From positions 1,674,001 through 1,738,000 of the forward strand of contig NZ_LT629695.1 in NCBI RefSeq assembly GCF_900099705.1: DNA of 64,000 nt, written 5' to 3'. How positions within the stretch are numbered: position 1 is the stretch's first letter; the number at the start of each line of letters is the position of its first letter. The position numbers and the translations under genes are program-made. Of the stretch, positions 1 to 12,585 are shown piece by piece. A model generated the notes under the pieces. That model was not told the DNA's origin. It saw nothing but the letters and a program-made list of their open reading frames with translations, and did no database searches. This stretch comes from Agrococcus jejuensis. GTDB taxonomy: Bacteria > Actinomycetota > Actinomycetes > Actinomycetales > Microbacteriaceae.

Positions 1-114
1 CGCTTCGGCTTCGGTGACGTGGAGCACCGCGATGGGGGAGGAGATCCTGCGCCCCGCGCGGACGATGCGCCGGAAGTCGGCCGCGTGCACGACGCGGTTC
101 GGCTTCGGCAGCAC
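1..114 (-). CDS. rnpA: Ribonuclease P protein component (N-terminal part)
   Basis: This is the first 38 codons of the protein subunit of RNase P, which helps the catalytic RNA mature the 5' ends of tRNAs. The reading begins at a GTG and gives MLPKPNRVVHAADFRRIVRAG, the usual start of actinobacterial RnpA with its basic, RNA-binding N-terminus. The gene runs off the left edge of the window, so the central RNR motif is not visible. It starts 6 bp after the rpmH stop codon, so the two are one transcript, as in nearly all bacteria. Confidence 0.9.
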   Translation of the reverse strand, partial: MLPKPNRVVHAADFRRIVRAGRRISSPIAVLHVTEAEA

Positions 115-120
115 CGCAGC

Positions 121-258
121 TCAGGCGGAGAGCTCGACGCGCCCCTTGCGGCGACGAGCCGCGAGGATGGCGCGACCCGCACGCGTACGCATGCGGAGGC
201 GGAAGCCGTGCTTCTTGGCGCGGCGGCGGTTGTTCGGCTGGAACGTGCGCTTGCTCAT
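121..258 (-). CDS. rpmH: 50S ribosomal protein L34
   Basis: A 45-residue, very basic protein beginning [20 protein letters not shown] and ending RVELSA, which is the full L34 signature. L34 is a small component of the 50S subunit. The gene is too short for usual ORF cut-offs but is unambiguous. An AGGAGA ribosome-binding site lies at 266-271 on the minus strand. It is divergent from dnaA and cotranscribed with rnpA, the classical arrangement next to the origin. Confidence 0.98.
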   Translation of the reverse strand: MSKRTFQPNNRRRAKKHGFRLRMRTRAGRAILAARRRKGRVELSA

Positions 259-326
259 GAGAATGTCTCCTGGGTGTCGGCCGATGCGGCCGGAAGTCGT
301 AGCGCCTCGCGAGAGGCAACCTGGCG

Positions 327-356
327 ATCATACGCGATGCCGGCACCGATGTTCAA
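327..356 (-). promoter_or_regulatory. Probable rpmH-rnpA promoter
   Basis: On the minus strand TTGAAC (351-356) and TATGAT (327-332) are separated by 18 nt, a good match to housekeeping sigma -35/-10 elements. Transcription would start near 320, about 60 nt before rpmH. The call rests on pattern only. Confidence 0.65.
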
Positions 357-406
357 CCGCTGGTCGAACCGTGTCGCACGCCACGCCGCTGCCATTCTGC
401 AGCGAC

Positions 407-435
407 TTGCACGGAGTGCGCTATGCGTGCAGACT
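407..435 (+). promoter_or_regulatory. Probable dnaA promoter
   Basis: TTGCAC (407-412) and CAGACT (430-435) are 17 nt apart on the plus strand. Transcription would start near 442, giving a leader of about 115 nt in which two DnaA-box-like sites lie (505-525). The -10 is imperfect. Confidence 0.45.
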
Positions 436-504
436 CAGTGAATCCTCCCGGCGGAACCGTCAGCACCACGGCCCCAGCGGAGACCCTGCACCTCCTCCCT
501 CCAC

Positions 505-525
505 TGTGGAGAAGGCTGTGGAGAG
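505..525 (-). promoter_or_regulatory. Pair of DnaA boxes upstream of dnaA
   Basis: TGTGGAGAA at 505-513 is the reverse complement of TTCTCCACA and fits the consensus TTnTCCACA exactly. TGTGGAGAG at 517-525 differs in the last base. They point the same way with a 12-bp period. Boxes in the dnaA leader usually serve autoregulation by DnaA; that role is inferred here. Confidence 0.65.
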
Positions 526-556
526 ACCCACGCACCCCACGGGACGGAGCCTGCGC

Positions 557-1966
557 ATGAGCGATGGTGGCGACGCCCACCAGCTCTGGGCCTCCGTGAT
601 GGCGACCCTTGCAGGCGACCTGCGCATACCGCCCTCTGTCCGGGGATTCCTCGATCTCGTGGAGCCTCAGGGCGCCATGGGATCCGTGCTCTACCTCGAC
701 GTCCCGAACGACCTCACGCGCGACATGATCGAGCAGCGGCTCCGCATCCCGGTGACCGAGGCGATTGTGGACAACGCTGTGGACATCACGTCGTTCAAGA
801 TCGTCGTGAACCCCGAGCTCGAGCTCGGCGCGGCGCTCGACGAGACCCCCGAGGTCGCGACGCCGTACGTGCAGCACGAGGTCATCTCGGCGCCGACCGA
901 TGCCATGCGACCCGTCGCGGGTCAGCGTGTCGAGTCGCGGCTCAACCCGAAGTACGTCTTCGACAACTTCGTCATCGGCGGCTCGAACCGCTTCGCGCAC
1001 GCCGCCGCCCTCGCCGTGGCCGAGGCGCCGGCGAAGGCGTACAACCCGCTCTTCATCTACGGCGACTCCGGTCTCGGCAAGACCCACCTGCTCCACGCCA
1101 TCGGCCACTACGCCGAGAACATGTACCCGGGCATCCGCGTCCGCTACGTGTCGAGCGAGGAGTTCACGAACGACTTCATCAACTCGATCGCGAACAACCA
1201 GGGCCAGGCGTTCCAGGCCCGGTACCGCGAGGTCGACGTGCTGCTGATCGACGACATCCAGTTCCTGCAGGGCAAGGAGTCGACGCAGGAAGCGTTCTTC
1301 CACACCTTCAACACGCTCCACGACCACGACAAGCAGGTCGTGATCACGTCGGACGTGGCGCCGAAGCACCTCACGGGCTTCGAGGCGCGCATGGTGTCGC
1401 GGTTCGAGTGGGGTCTCATCACCGACGTCACGGCGCCCGAGCTCGAGACGCGCATCGCGATCCTGCGCAAGAAGGCGCAGGCGGAGCGCATGGATGCGCC
1501 CGACGACATCCTCGAGCAGATCGCCGAGCGCGTGACGACGAACATCCGCGAGCTCGAGGGCACGCTCATCCGCGTCACCGCGTTCGCGAGCCTCAACCGC
1601 CTGCCGGTCACGATGGACCTCGCGCAGACGGTGCTCAAGGATCTGTTCGCGCAGTCGAGCGAGGTCGTGATCGGGCCGAGCGACATCATCACGCACACGG
1701 CCGGCTACTTCCAGCTGACCGAGGAGGACCTGTACGGGTCGTCGCGGTCGCAGACCGTGGCGCTCGCGAGGCAGATCGCGATGTACCTGTGCCGTGAGAT
1801 GACGAGCCTGTCGCTGCCGAAGATCGGCCAGCTGTTCGGCAACCGCGACCACACCACGGTCATGTACGCGAACAAGAAGATCGAGAAGCTCATGAAGGAG
1901 AAGCGCTCGGTCTACACGCAGGTGACGGAGCTCACCGCGCGCATCAAGCAGGCGCCGGCGCGCTGA
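557..1966 (+). CDS. dnaA: Chromosomal replication initiator protein DnaA
   Basis: AAA+ ATPase that binds DnaA boxes at oriC, melts the origin and loads the helicase. The 469-residue product has domain I (about 1-90), a short linker, the AAA+ core with Walker A GDSGLGKT (169-176) and Walker B LLIDDIQF (229-236), and domain IV with the DNA-binding signature GNRDHTTVMYANKKIE near the C-terminus. The ATG at 557 gives a normal-length actinobacterial DnaA; the open frame continues upstream to 14 but that part has no similarity to the family. Domain II is short. Two DnaA boxes lie inside the coding region at 766-786. The gene leads the dnaA-dnaN-gnd-recF region on the plus strand. Confidence 0.98.
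   Translation: MSDGGDAHQLWASVMATLAGDLRIPPSVRGFLDLVEPQGAMGSVLYLDVPNDLTRDMIEQRLRIPVTEAIVDNAVDITSFKIVVNPELELGAALDETPEVATPYVQHEVISAPTDAMRPVAGQRVESRLNPKYVFDNFVIGGSNRFAHAAALAVAEAPAKAYNPLFIYGDSGLGKTHLLHAIGHYAENMYPGIRVRYVSSEEFTNDFINSIANNQGQAFQARYREVDVLLIDDIQFLQGKESTQEAFFHTFNTLHDHDKQVVITSDVAPKHLTGFEARMVSRFEWGLITDVTAPELETRIAILRKKAQAERMDAPDDILEQIAERVTTNIRELEGTLIRVTAFASLNRLPVTMDLAQTVLKDLFAQSSEVVIGPSDIITHTAGYFQLTEEDLYGSSRSQTVALARQIAMYLCREMTSLSLPKIGQLFGNRDHTTVMYANKKIEKLMKEKRSVYTQVTELTARIKQAPAR
766..786 (-). promoter_or_regulatory. Pair of DnaA boxes inside the dnaA coding sequence
   Basis: TGTGGACAA (766-774) is a perfect high-GC-type DnaA box (reverse of TTGTCCACA), and TGTGGACAT (778-786) follows with a 12-bp period. 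They encode residues 70-77 of DnaA. The codons ATT (764-766) and GCT (776-778) that build them are uncommon in this GC-rich gene, where ATC and GCC/GCG dominate. Confidence 0.6.
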
Positions 1967-2059
1967 CGCCGGGCTGCGTCCTCTCCTCTCCTCTGCTCGC
2001 GCATCTCGCCGGTCCCAGCGACCGGCCGTCGAGGTGCGGTCATCGCACGACGCCCACGC

Positions 2060-2217
2060 CAGCTGGTCGAGGAGCGCGCGAGCCCCTCGGCGAGCCCGCG
2101 TCACGAGACCACGCGAGCGCCGCTCCTGCGCCATCACGCACATGGTCGCGCCGAGCGCGCACGTCGCGTGGTCTCGTGACGGCTGCAGCCTTCGGCTGCG
2201 GCCTCCTCGACCAGCTG
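2060..2217. repeat. Dispersed ~160-bp nested palindrome, copy 1
   Basis: The element is bounded by CAGCTGGTCGAGGAG and its inverse CTCCTCGACCAGCTG, with an inner inverted pair GTCACGAGACCACG / CGTGGTCTCGTGAC. Four other full copies (15214, 24736, 38203, 58333) and two right-half copies (37545, 41883) lie in the window, all intergenic. There is no transposase gene. This copy sits just after dnaA, next to the origin sequences. Confidence 0.85.
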
Positions 2218-2574
2218 CTGGGCTCGAACGACATGAATCCGGGGGTGTGGAGTTCGTGTTGGCAACCATGTGCGGCTCGCCGGACCCGGTGTGGACAACC
2301 CGACGGGTGCCTGTGGAATGACATTCCTGTCATTCGAGCCGCTCCGCACAGATCGGACCGATCCACGCACAGGCGCTCCACATCTCACAAGGATGTAGTT
2401 CCCTTGGGATGACAGGAATCCTGTCATTCGTCCACACCATCCACACCCGTTATTCCCATTCCTGAGAGAGATGTCATTCCACCGCCCGATGACCGTCGCC
2501 GGCCGGCTCGGCGGCGCCACGGGGACGCCCTCTCGCTATGACACAATGACCGGGCTGGATCGAAGGAGTGCGCC
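2218..2574. other. Probable replication origin (oriC) region
   Basis: The dnaA-dnaN gap is the usual oriC site in Actinobacteria. It holds a perfect DnaA box TGTGGACAA at 2290-2298, near-matches TCGTCCACA at 2428-2436 and CCATCCACA at 2437-2445, and a relatively A+T-rich stretch at about 2440-2490 that could be the unwinding element. It also holds three copies of TGTCATTC (2328, 2422, 2472), two of them in inverted repeats: GAATGACA-4-TGTCATTC (2316-2335) and ATGACAGGA-A-TCCTGTCAT (2409-2427). A dnaN promoter (CACAAT near 2541) and AAGGAG ribosome-binding site (2563-2568) close the region. Confidence 0.75.
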
Positions 2575-3717
2575 GTGAGGTTCGTCATCCACAGGGATGT
2601 CTTCGCAGAGGCCGTGTCGTTCGCGGTGAAGCTGCTGCCGCAGCGCTCGACGCTGCCCATCCTCACGGGTGTGCGCATCGAGGCCGCCGCTGGCAAGGTC
2701 ACGCTGTCGACGTTCGACTACGAGGTCTCGGCCACGACGTCGGTCGATGCCGACGTCGACGTCGAAGGCACCGTGCTCGTCTCGGGTCGACTGCTGAGCG
2801 ACATCGCCGGCCGCCTCCCGCAGCGCGAGATCGTGGTCGAGGAGACCGACGGCATCGTCAAGGTGCAGTGCGGCTCGGCGAAGTTCACGCTGCTGAAGAT
2901 GCCGATCGAGGAGTACCCGACGCTCCCCGAGGTCGCCGGCCGCACGGGCGTCGTCCCCGGCTCCGACTTCGCAGAGGCCGTCGCCCAGGTCGCCGTCGCC
3001 GCGTCGCGCGAGGACGTCACGCCCGTCATCACCGGCGTGCAGCTCGAGGCATCCGACACGCGCCTGTCGCTCATCGCCACCGACCGCTACCGCGTCTCGG
3101 TGCGCAGCATCCCGTGGGATGCGGGCAGCGACACCGACGCGCTCACGGCCCTCGTGCCGGCGCGCACGATCTCGGAGGTCGGCCGCACGTTCGGCTCGGC
3201 CGCGCAGATCTCCATCACGATGTCCGAGCCGGGCGAGCGCCAGCAGATCGCGTTCTCGGCAGGCGACAAGACGGTGACGAGCCTGCTCATCAAGGGCAAC
3301 TACCCGCCCGTGCGCCGCCTCTTCCCGACCGAGACCCCGCACCACGCCGTGCTCAACACGGCCGAGCTCGTCGAGGCCACGCGTCGCGTGCAGCTCGTGC
3401 TCGAGCGCGAGGCCGCGCTGCGCTGCACGTTCGAGGACGGCCAGGTCACCCTCGAGGCGATCGGCTCCGAGCAGGCGCAGGCGCAGGAGTCGGTGGATGC
3501 CGTGCTCTCGGGCGAGGACATCGTGCTGTCGATCAAGCCGCAGTTCCTGCTCGATGGCCTGGGCGCGACGCACGCGGAGTTCGTGCGCGTCGCCTTCACC
3601 CGCTCGGAGACGACGAACAAGCCGGGCCCCATGCTCATCACGGGCCAGACGTCGCGCGACGACGCCGAGGCCACGAGCTTCCAGTACCTGCTGCAGCCCA
3701 ACCTGCTGCTGCGCTGA
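2575..3717 (+). CDS. dnaN: DNA polymerase III subunit beta (sliding clamp)
   Basis: Ring-forming processivity clamp that tethers replicative polymerase to DNA. The 380-residue product begins MRFVIHRDVFAEAVSFAVKL and has the three repeated clamp folds expected from its length, with the conserved C-terminal segment TGQTSRDDAEATSFQYLLQP. The GTG start at 2575 is set by AAGGAG at 2563-2568. It is transcribed from the oriC side, with gnd following 17 bp downstream. Confidence 0.97.
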   Translation: MRFVIHRDVFAEAVSFAVKLLPQRSTLPILTGVRIEAAAGKVTLSTFDYEVSATTSVDADVDVEGTVLVSGRLLSDIAGRLPQREIVVEETDGIVKVQCGSAKFTLLKMPIEEYPTLPEVAGRTGVVPGSDFAEAVAQVAVAASREDVTPVITGVQLEASDTRLSLIATDRYRVSVRSIPWDAGSDTDALTALVPARTISEVGRTFGSAAQISITMSEPGERQQIAFSAGDKTVTSLLIKGNYPPVRRLFPTETPHHAVLNTAELVEATRRVQLVLEREAALRCTFEDGQVTLEAIGSEQAQAQESVDAVLSGEDIVLSIKPQFLLDGLGATHAEFVRVAFTRSETTNKPGPMLITGQTSRDDAEATSFQYLLQPNLLLR

Positions 3718-3734
3718 CCCTCGAGGAGCCTGTC

Positions 3735-4622
3735 GTGACGCAGCTCGGACTCATCGGCCTCGGCAAGATGGGCGGCAACATGCGCGATCGCGTGCGTGCC
3801 GCAGGCATCGAGGTCGTCGGCTACGACCGCAACCCCGAGGTCACCGACGTCGAGAGCGTCGAGCAGCTCGTCGCCTCCCTCGCCGCGCCGCGCACGGTGT
3901 GGGTCATGGTGCCCGCCGGCGAGATCACGGCCTCGGTCGTGGCCGACCTCGCCGAGCGCCTCGAGCCCGGCGACCTCGTGATCGACGGCGGCAACTCCCG
4001 CTTCACCGAGGATGCGACGCACGCGGCGCTGCTCGCCGAGCGCGGCATCCGCTTCCTCGACGTGGGCGTCTCGGGCGGCGTCTGGGGCCTCGAGAACGGC
4101 TACGGCCTCATGGTCGGCGGCGAGACGACCGACGTCGAGCGCACCATGCCGATCTTCGACGCGCTGCGGCCAGAGGGTCCGCGCGAGGAGGGCTTCGTGC
4201 ACGCGGGCGGCGTCGGCGCCGGGCACTACGTGAAGATGGTGCACAACGGCATCGAGTACGGCCTCATGCAGGCGTACGCCGAGGGCTTCGAGCTGCTCGA
4301 GAAGTCGCCGATCGTCTCCGACGTCGCCGGCTCGTTCAAGGCGTGGCAGCGCGGCACCGTCATCCGCTCGTGGCTGCTCGACCTCATGGTGCGCGCGCTC
4401 GACGCCGACGACGACCTGTCGGACATCGAGGGCTACGTCGAGGACTCGGGCGAGGGTCGCTGGACCGTCGAGGAGGCGATCGCCAACGCGGTGCCGCTGC
4501 CGGTGATCTCGGCCGCGCTCTTCGCGCGCTTCGAGTCGCGGCAGGACGACAGCCCCGCGATGAAGGCCGTCGCGGCGCTGCGCAACCAGTTCGGCGGCCA
4601 CGCGGTCAAGTCGGCGGAGTGA
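3735..4622 (+). CDS. gnd: 6-phosphogluconate dehydrogenase, decarboxylating (short form)
   Basis: Oxidises 6-phosphogluconate to ribulose 5-phosphate and CO2 in the pentose phosphate pathway. The N-terminal Rossmann motif GLIGLGKMGGNM, the segment VGVSGGVWG and the catalytic region GAGHYVKMVHNGIEYG (catalytic Lys and substrate-binding Asn) are clear. At 295 residues it belongs to the short GndA/YqeC-like class rather than the ~470-residue enzyme. GTG at 3735 follows GAGGAG (3723-3728). Its position between dnaN and recF is conserved in many Actinobacteria, so it is probably cotranscribed with replication genes. Confidence 0.92.
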   Translation: MTQLGLIGLGKMGGNMRDRVRAAGIEVVGYDRNPEVTDVESVEQLVASLAAPRTVWVMVPAGEITASVVADLAERLEPGDLVIDGGNSRFTEDATHAALLAERGIRFLDVGVSGGVWGLENGYGLMVGGETTDVERTMPIFDALRPEGPREEGFVHAGGVGAGHYVKMVHNGIEYGLMQAYAEGFELLEKSPIVSDVAGSFKAWQRGTVIRSWLLDLMVRALDADDDLSDIEGYVEDSGEGRWTVEEAIANAVPLPVISAALFARFESRQDDSPAMKAVAALRNQFGGHAVKSAE

Positions 4623-4635
4623 TCGTGGCGGCGCC

Positions 4636-5790
4636 ATGCACGTGAGCCGCCTCGAGCTGAAGGACTTCCGCAACTACGAGCGCGCCGTCGTCGAGCTCGA
4701 GCCCGGCGTCACGCTGCTCATCGGCCGCAACGGCCAGGGCAAGACGAACCTCGTCGAGGCGCTCGTCGTCGTCGCGACCGGTTCGAGCCATCGCGTGAGC
4801 CACGACGCGGCGCTCGTGCGCGCCGGCGTCGAACAGGCGTTCGTGCGCACGAGCCTCACGAACGGCGAGCGCACCATCGGCGTCGACCTGCAGATCCAGG
4901 CGAAGGGGTCGAACAAGGCGCAGGCATCCGGCCACCCCGTGCGCATGAGCGAGCTGCCGCGCTACCTGCGCACCGTGCTCTTCTCCCCCGAGGACCTCGC
5001 GCTCGTGCGCGGCGATCCTGGCGGACGGCGCAAGATGCTCGACCAGCTCATCGTGCAGCGCAGCCCGCGCATGGGCTCGGTGATGAGCGACCTCGAGCGC
5101 GTGCTGCGGCAGCGGTCGAGCCTGCTGAAGTCGGCGCGCGCGACGCGCATGAGGCCCGACGACCTCACGACCCTCGACGTGTGGGACGAGCGTCTCGTGG
5201 CGCTGGGGCTCGAGGTCGAGCGGGCGCGCGCCTCGCTCGTCGCCGAGCTGCAGCCGCACGTCGCCGAGGCGTACCGCACGGTCGCGGGCGACGAGCACGT
5301 CACCGAGATCCGCCTCGTGAGCGAGGTGCCCGACGACGAGGTCGCGTACGCGGAGGCGCTGCGCGCCAAGCGGCGCGAGGAGCTCGACCGCGGCGTGAGC
5401 CTGCTCGGCCCGCACCGCGACGACCTCGACCTCGACCTCGGCGGGCTGCTCGCCCGGCACTACGCGAGCCACGGGGAGTCGTGGTCGTACGCGCTCGCGC
5501 TGCGCCTCGCGGCCGCCGAGCTCATCCGCCACGACGCTGCCGGCGACCCCGTCGTGATCCTCGACGACGTGTTCGCCGAGCTCGACGCCGGCCGCCGCGA
5601 GCGGCTCGCCACGGCGGTGTCGTCGTTCGAGCAGGTGCTCATCACCGCCGCCGTCGACGACGACGTGCCCGACGTGCTCGCTGGGCGCCGCATCCGCATC
5701 GCCGCCGGCGTCGTCGTGGAGGACAGCGGATCGACGACGGCGGCCGTCGTGCCCGCCGCCGCGGAGCCCGCGAGCGAGGAGGCATCGTGA
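4636..5790 (+). CDS. recF: DNA replication and repair protein RecF
   Basis: SMC-like ATPase that loads RecA on gapped DNA during recombinational repair. The 384-residue protein has Walker A GRNGQGKT near residue 31, an ABC-type signature region and Walker B VVILDDVFAELD in the C-terminal third. ATG at 4636 gives the canonical MHVSRLELKDFRNYE start. The last four bases (GTGA) overlap the start of dciA, so translation is coupled. Confidence 0.97.
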   Translation: MHVSRLELKDFRNYERAVVELEPGVTLLIGRNGQGKTNLVEALVVVATGSSHRVSHDAALVRAGVEQAFVRTSLTNGERTIGVDLQIQAKGSNKAQASGHPVRMSELPRYLRTVLFSPEDLALVRGDPGGRRKMLDQLIVQRSPRMGSVMSDLERVLRQRSSLLKSARATRMRPDDLTTLDVWDERLVALGLEVERARASLVAELQPHVAEAYRTVAGDEHVTEIRLVSEVPDDEVAYAEALRAKRREELDRGVSLLGPHRDDLDLDLGGLLARHYASHGESWSYALALRLAAAELIRHDAAGDPVVILDDVFAELDAGRRERLATAVSSFEQVLITAAVDDDVPDVLAGRRIRIAAGVVVEDSGSTTAAVVPAAAEPASEEAS

Positions 5791-6284
5791 AGGACCTCGA
5801 CGCCGAGCGCGACGAGCCCGAGCGCGTGTGGATGCGCATCCGCGCCCGCTTCGGCGACCCCGCGATCACGACGAAGGACGGTCGCAGGCGCACGCGCCGC
5901 GCCGCGGCATCCGAGCCGTTCACCGCCGGCCGCGACCCGCTGGGCCTCGGCGGCGTGCTCGACGGCCTCGTCTCGGACGCCGGCTGGCAGGGCGAGATGG
6001 CGCAGGGCGGCGTGCTCGCCGAGTGGCCGCGCATCGTCGGCCCCGAGATCGCCGACAAGACCGCGCCGGAGGGCATCGCCGAGGGCCTGCTCGTCGTGCG
6101 CTGCGTGTCGACGGCGTGGGAGCAGCAGATGCGACTCATGCGCGCCGACATCACGACGCGCATCATCGCCGAGTTCCCGCAGGCGGGCATCGTGGGCATC
6201 CGCTTCGTGGGCCCGCAGCAGCACTCGTTCCTCAAGGGCCCGCGCACCGTGCGCGGTCGCGGCCCGCGCGACACCTGGGGATGA
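5787..6284 (+). CDS. dciA: DciA-family (DUF721) protein
   Basis: A 165-residue protein with the DUF721 core at about 70-150 (WPRIVGPEIADKT, LVVRCVSTAWEQQMRLM), preceded by a charged, probably disordered N-terminus. DciA proteins are the replicative-helicase operators in bacteria that lack DnaC/DnaI. GTG at 5787 overlaps the recF stop (GTGA). In Mycobacterium and Streptomyces this gene also lies between recF and gyrB, which supports the call. Its helicase-loading role here is inferred from family. Confidence 0.9.
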   Translation: MKDLDAERDEPERVWMRIRARFGDPAITTKDGRRRTRRAAASEPFTAGRDPLGLGGVLDGLVSDAGWQGEMAQGGVLAEWPRIVGPEIADKTAPEGIAEGLLVVRCVSTAWEQQMRLMRADITTRIIAEFPQAGIVGIRFVGPQQHSFLKGPRTVRGRGPRDTWG

Positions 6285-6361
6285 CCGAGCGGGCACCGGC
6301 GCGTCCGTAGGCTTGGACGGGCCCGCTCGGGCCTCCACCATCCCCTCCCAAGGAGTTCCGC

Positions 6362-7765
6362 GTGCACGTCGACGAGCTGCTGGCCGGCGCCCCCGCGCCC
6401 CTGACGATCCCCGCATCCGAGGTCGCGGCGGCGCTCGATCCCTCGCTCGTGCAGATTGTGCTCGACGACGACCCCACCGGCACGCAGTCGGTCGCCGACC
6501 TGCCCGTGCTCACGCGCTGGGAGGCCGAGGACCTCGACTGGGCCCTCGCGACCGGCGCCCCCGCCGTGTACGTGCTCACGAACACGCGCTCGCTCGACGA
6601 GGCGGATGCCGCGGCTCGCAACCGCGAGGTCGTGGCGGTGGCGCTCGCCGCCGCCGAGCGGGCCGGGCGTCGCGCATCGTTCGTGAGCCGCGGCGACTCG
6701 ACGCTGCGCGGCCACTTCCCGCTCGAGACCGACGTGCTGCGCGACGCGATCATCGAGGCCGGCGGCGCGGCGCCGCACCTCACGGTGCTCGTGCCCGCCT
6801 TCCCCGACGCCGGCCGCATCACCGTGGACGGCGTGCACCACTGGGTCGTCGACGGCGAGGCGACGCCCGTGGGCGAGACGGCGTTCGCCGAGGATCCGAC
6901 GTTCGGGTTCCGCTCGTCGGACCTGCGCGACTGGGTGGCCGAGAAGACCGGCGGCCGCATCGCGGCGGGCGACGTCTTCGCGCTCACGCTCGAGGTCATC
7001 CGCGCCGGCACGGACGCCGTCGTCGAGGCGCTGCGCGCGCTGCCGGCGGGCACGGTCGTCGCAGTGGACGTCGTCGACGAGGGCGACATGCGCCAGGTGG
7101 CGCTCGCGCTGCACGCGCTCGAGCGCGAGGGGCTCGGCGCGCTGCTGCGCGTCGGTCCGCCCTACCCGCGCGCCCACATCGGCCAGGAGATCGCCGAGCC
7201 CGTGCGGGCGGAGGACGTCGTCTTCGCGAACGACCGCGGCGGCCTCGTGGTCGTGGGCAGCCACGTGCCGCTCACGACGCAGCAGCTCGCCGCGCTGCGC
7301 GCGGCCCGTCCCGACACCGCGACGATCGAGCTCGACGTGCGCGCCCTCATCGGCGACGACCGCGACGCGCACCTCGCCGAGCGCACCGCGACGGTCGCCG
7401 ACGCCATCGCGCACGGCACCGTCATCGTGCACACGACCCGCGAGCGCATCGACGGCGCAGATGGCGACGCGAGCCTCGAGATCGCGCGCCGAGTCTCGTC
7501 GGGCGTCGTCGAGCTCGTGCAGCGCGTGCTCGAGGCCGCCCCGCCGCGCTTCGTGATCGCGAAGGGCGGCATCACCTCGAGCGACGTCGCGTCGGAGGCC
7601 CTGCGCATCCGCCGCGCCCGCGTCGTGGGGCCCATGCTGCCCGGGATCGTCTCGCTCTGGCAGCCCGACGGCGGCCCGGCCGACGGCATCCCCTACGTCG
7701 TCTTCGCCGGCAACGTCGGCGACGCCGACTCGCTCGCGACAGTCGTCGCGACGCTCGCCGACTGA
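6362..7765 (+). CDS. DUF1537 four-carbon acid sugar kinase family protein
   Basis: A 467-residue ATP-dependent kinase of the OtnK/DtnK (DUF1537) type. Visible motifs are DDDPTGTQS (about 33-41) and SRGDSTLRGHF in the substrate domain, and the C-terminal nucleotide-binding segment FVIAKGGITSSDVA. Family members phosphorylate tetronates, sometimes other sugar acids, in catabolism. The GTG start follows AAGGAG (6350-6355); a TAGGCT -10 at 6308-6313 suggests its own promoter. No dehydrogenase (PdxA2/LtnD) or aldolase partner is adjacent, so the substrate is unknown. Its location between dciA and gyrB is unexpected. Confidence 0.85.
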   Translation: MHVDELLAGAPAPLTIPASEVAAALDPSLVQIVLDDDPTGTQSVADLPVLTRWEAEDLDWALATGAPAVYVLTNTRSLDEADAAARNREVVAVALAAAERAGRRASFVSRGDSTLRGHFPLETDVLRDAIIEAGGAAPHLTVLVPAFPDAGRITVDGVHHWVVDGEATPVGETAFAEDPTFGFRSSDLRDWVAEKTGGRIAAGDVFALTLEVIRAGTDAVVEALRALPAGTVVAVDVVDEGDMRQVALALHALEREGLGALLRVGPPYPRAHIGQEIAEPVRAEDVVFANDRGGLVVVGSHVPLTTQQLAALRAARPDTATIELDVRALIGDDRDAHLAERTATVADAIAHGTVIVHTTRERIDGADGDASLEIARRVSSGVVELVQRVLEAAPPRFVIAKGGITSSDVASEALRIRRARVVGPMLPGIVSLWQPDGGPADGIPYVVFAGNVGDADSLATVVATLAD

Positions 7766-7896
7766 CCCCTCGGCGAGGCTCGTCCGACGCGCGACGCCTC
7801 GGACGCCTGCCGTGAGCATCCGTCACGGAATCGCGAGGATTGCGCCGTGCGCGAGATCGTCGGACGAACGGCCTGCCGACCGCAGCAGCGCCATAG

Positions 7897-9951
<2,055 letters not shown>

Positions 9952-9999
9952 GCCCAGCCTGATCCCTCGAACCCGACGCCACGAACCCAGGACGCGAGC

Positions 10000-12581
<2,582 letters not shown>

Positions 12582-12585
<4 letters not shown>

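Noticed and set aside
2060..2217. An insertion sequence next to dnaA
   Set aside because: The element has inverted ends but is only 158 bp and encodes nothing; listed as a non-autonomous repeat instead.
353..2269. A 638-codon minus-strand frame over dnaA
   Set aside because: Complementary to dnaA with an Arg/Val/Asp-rich translation; no motif.
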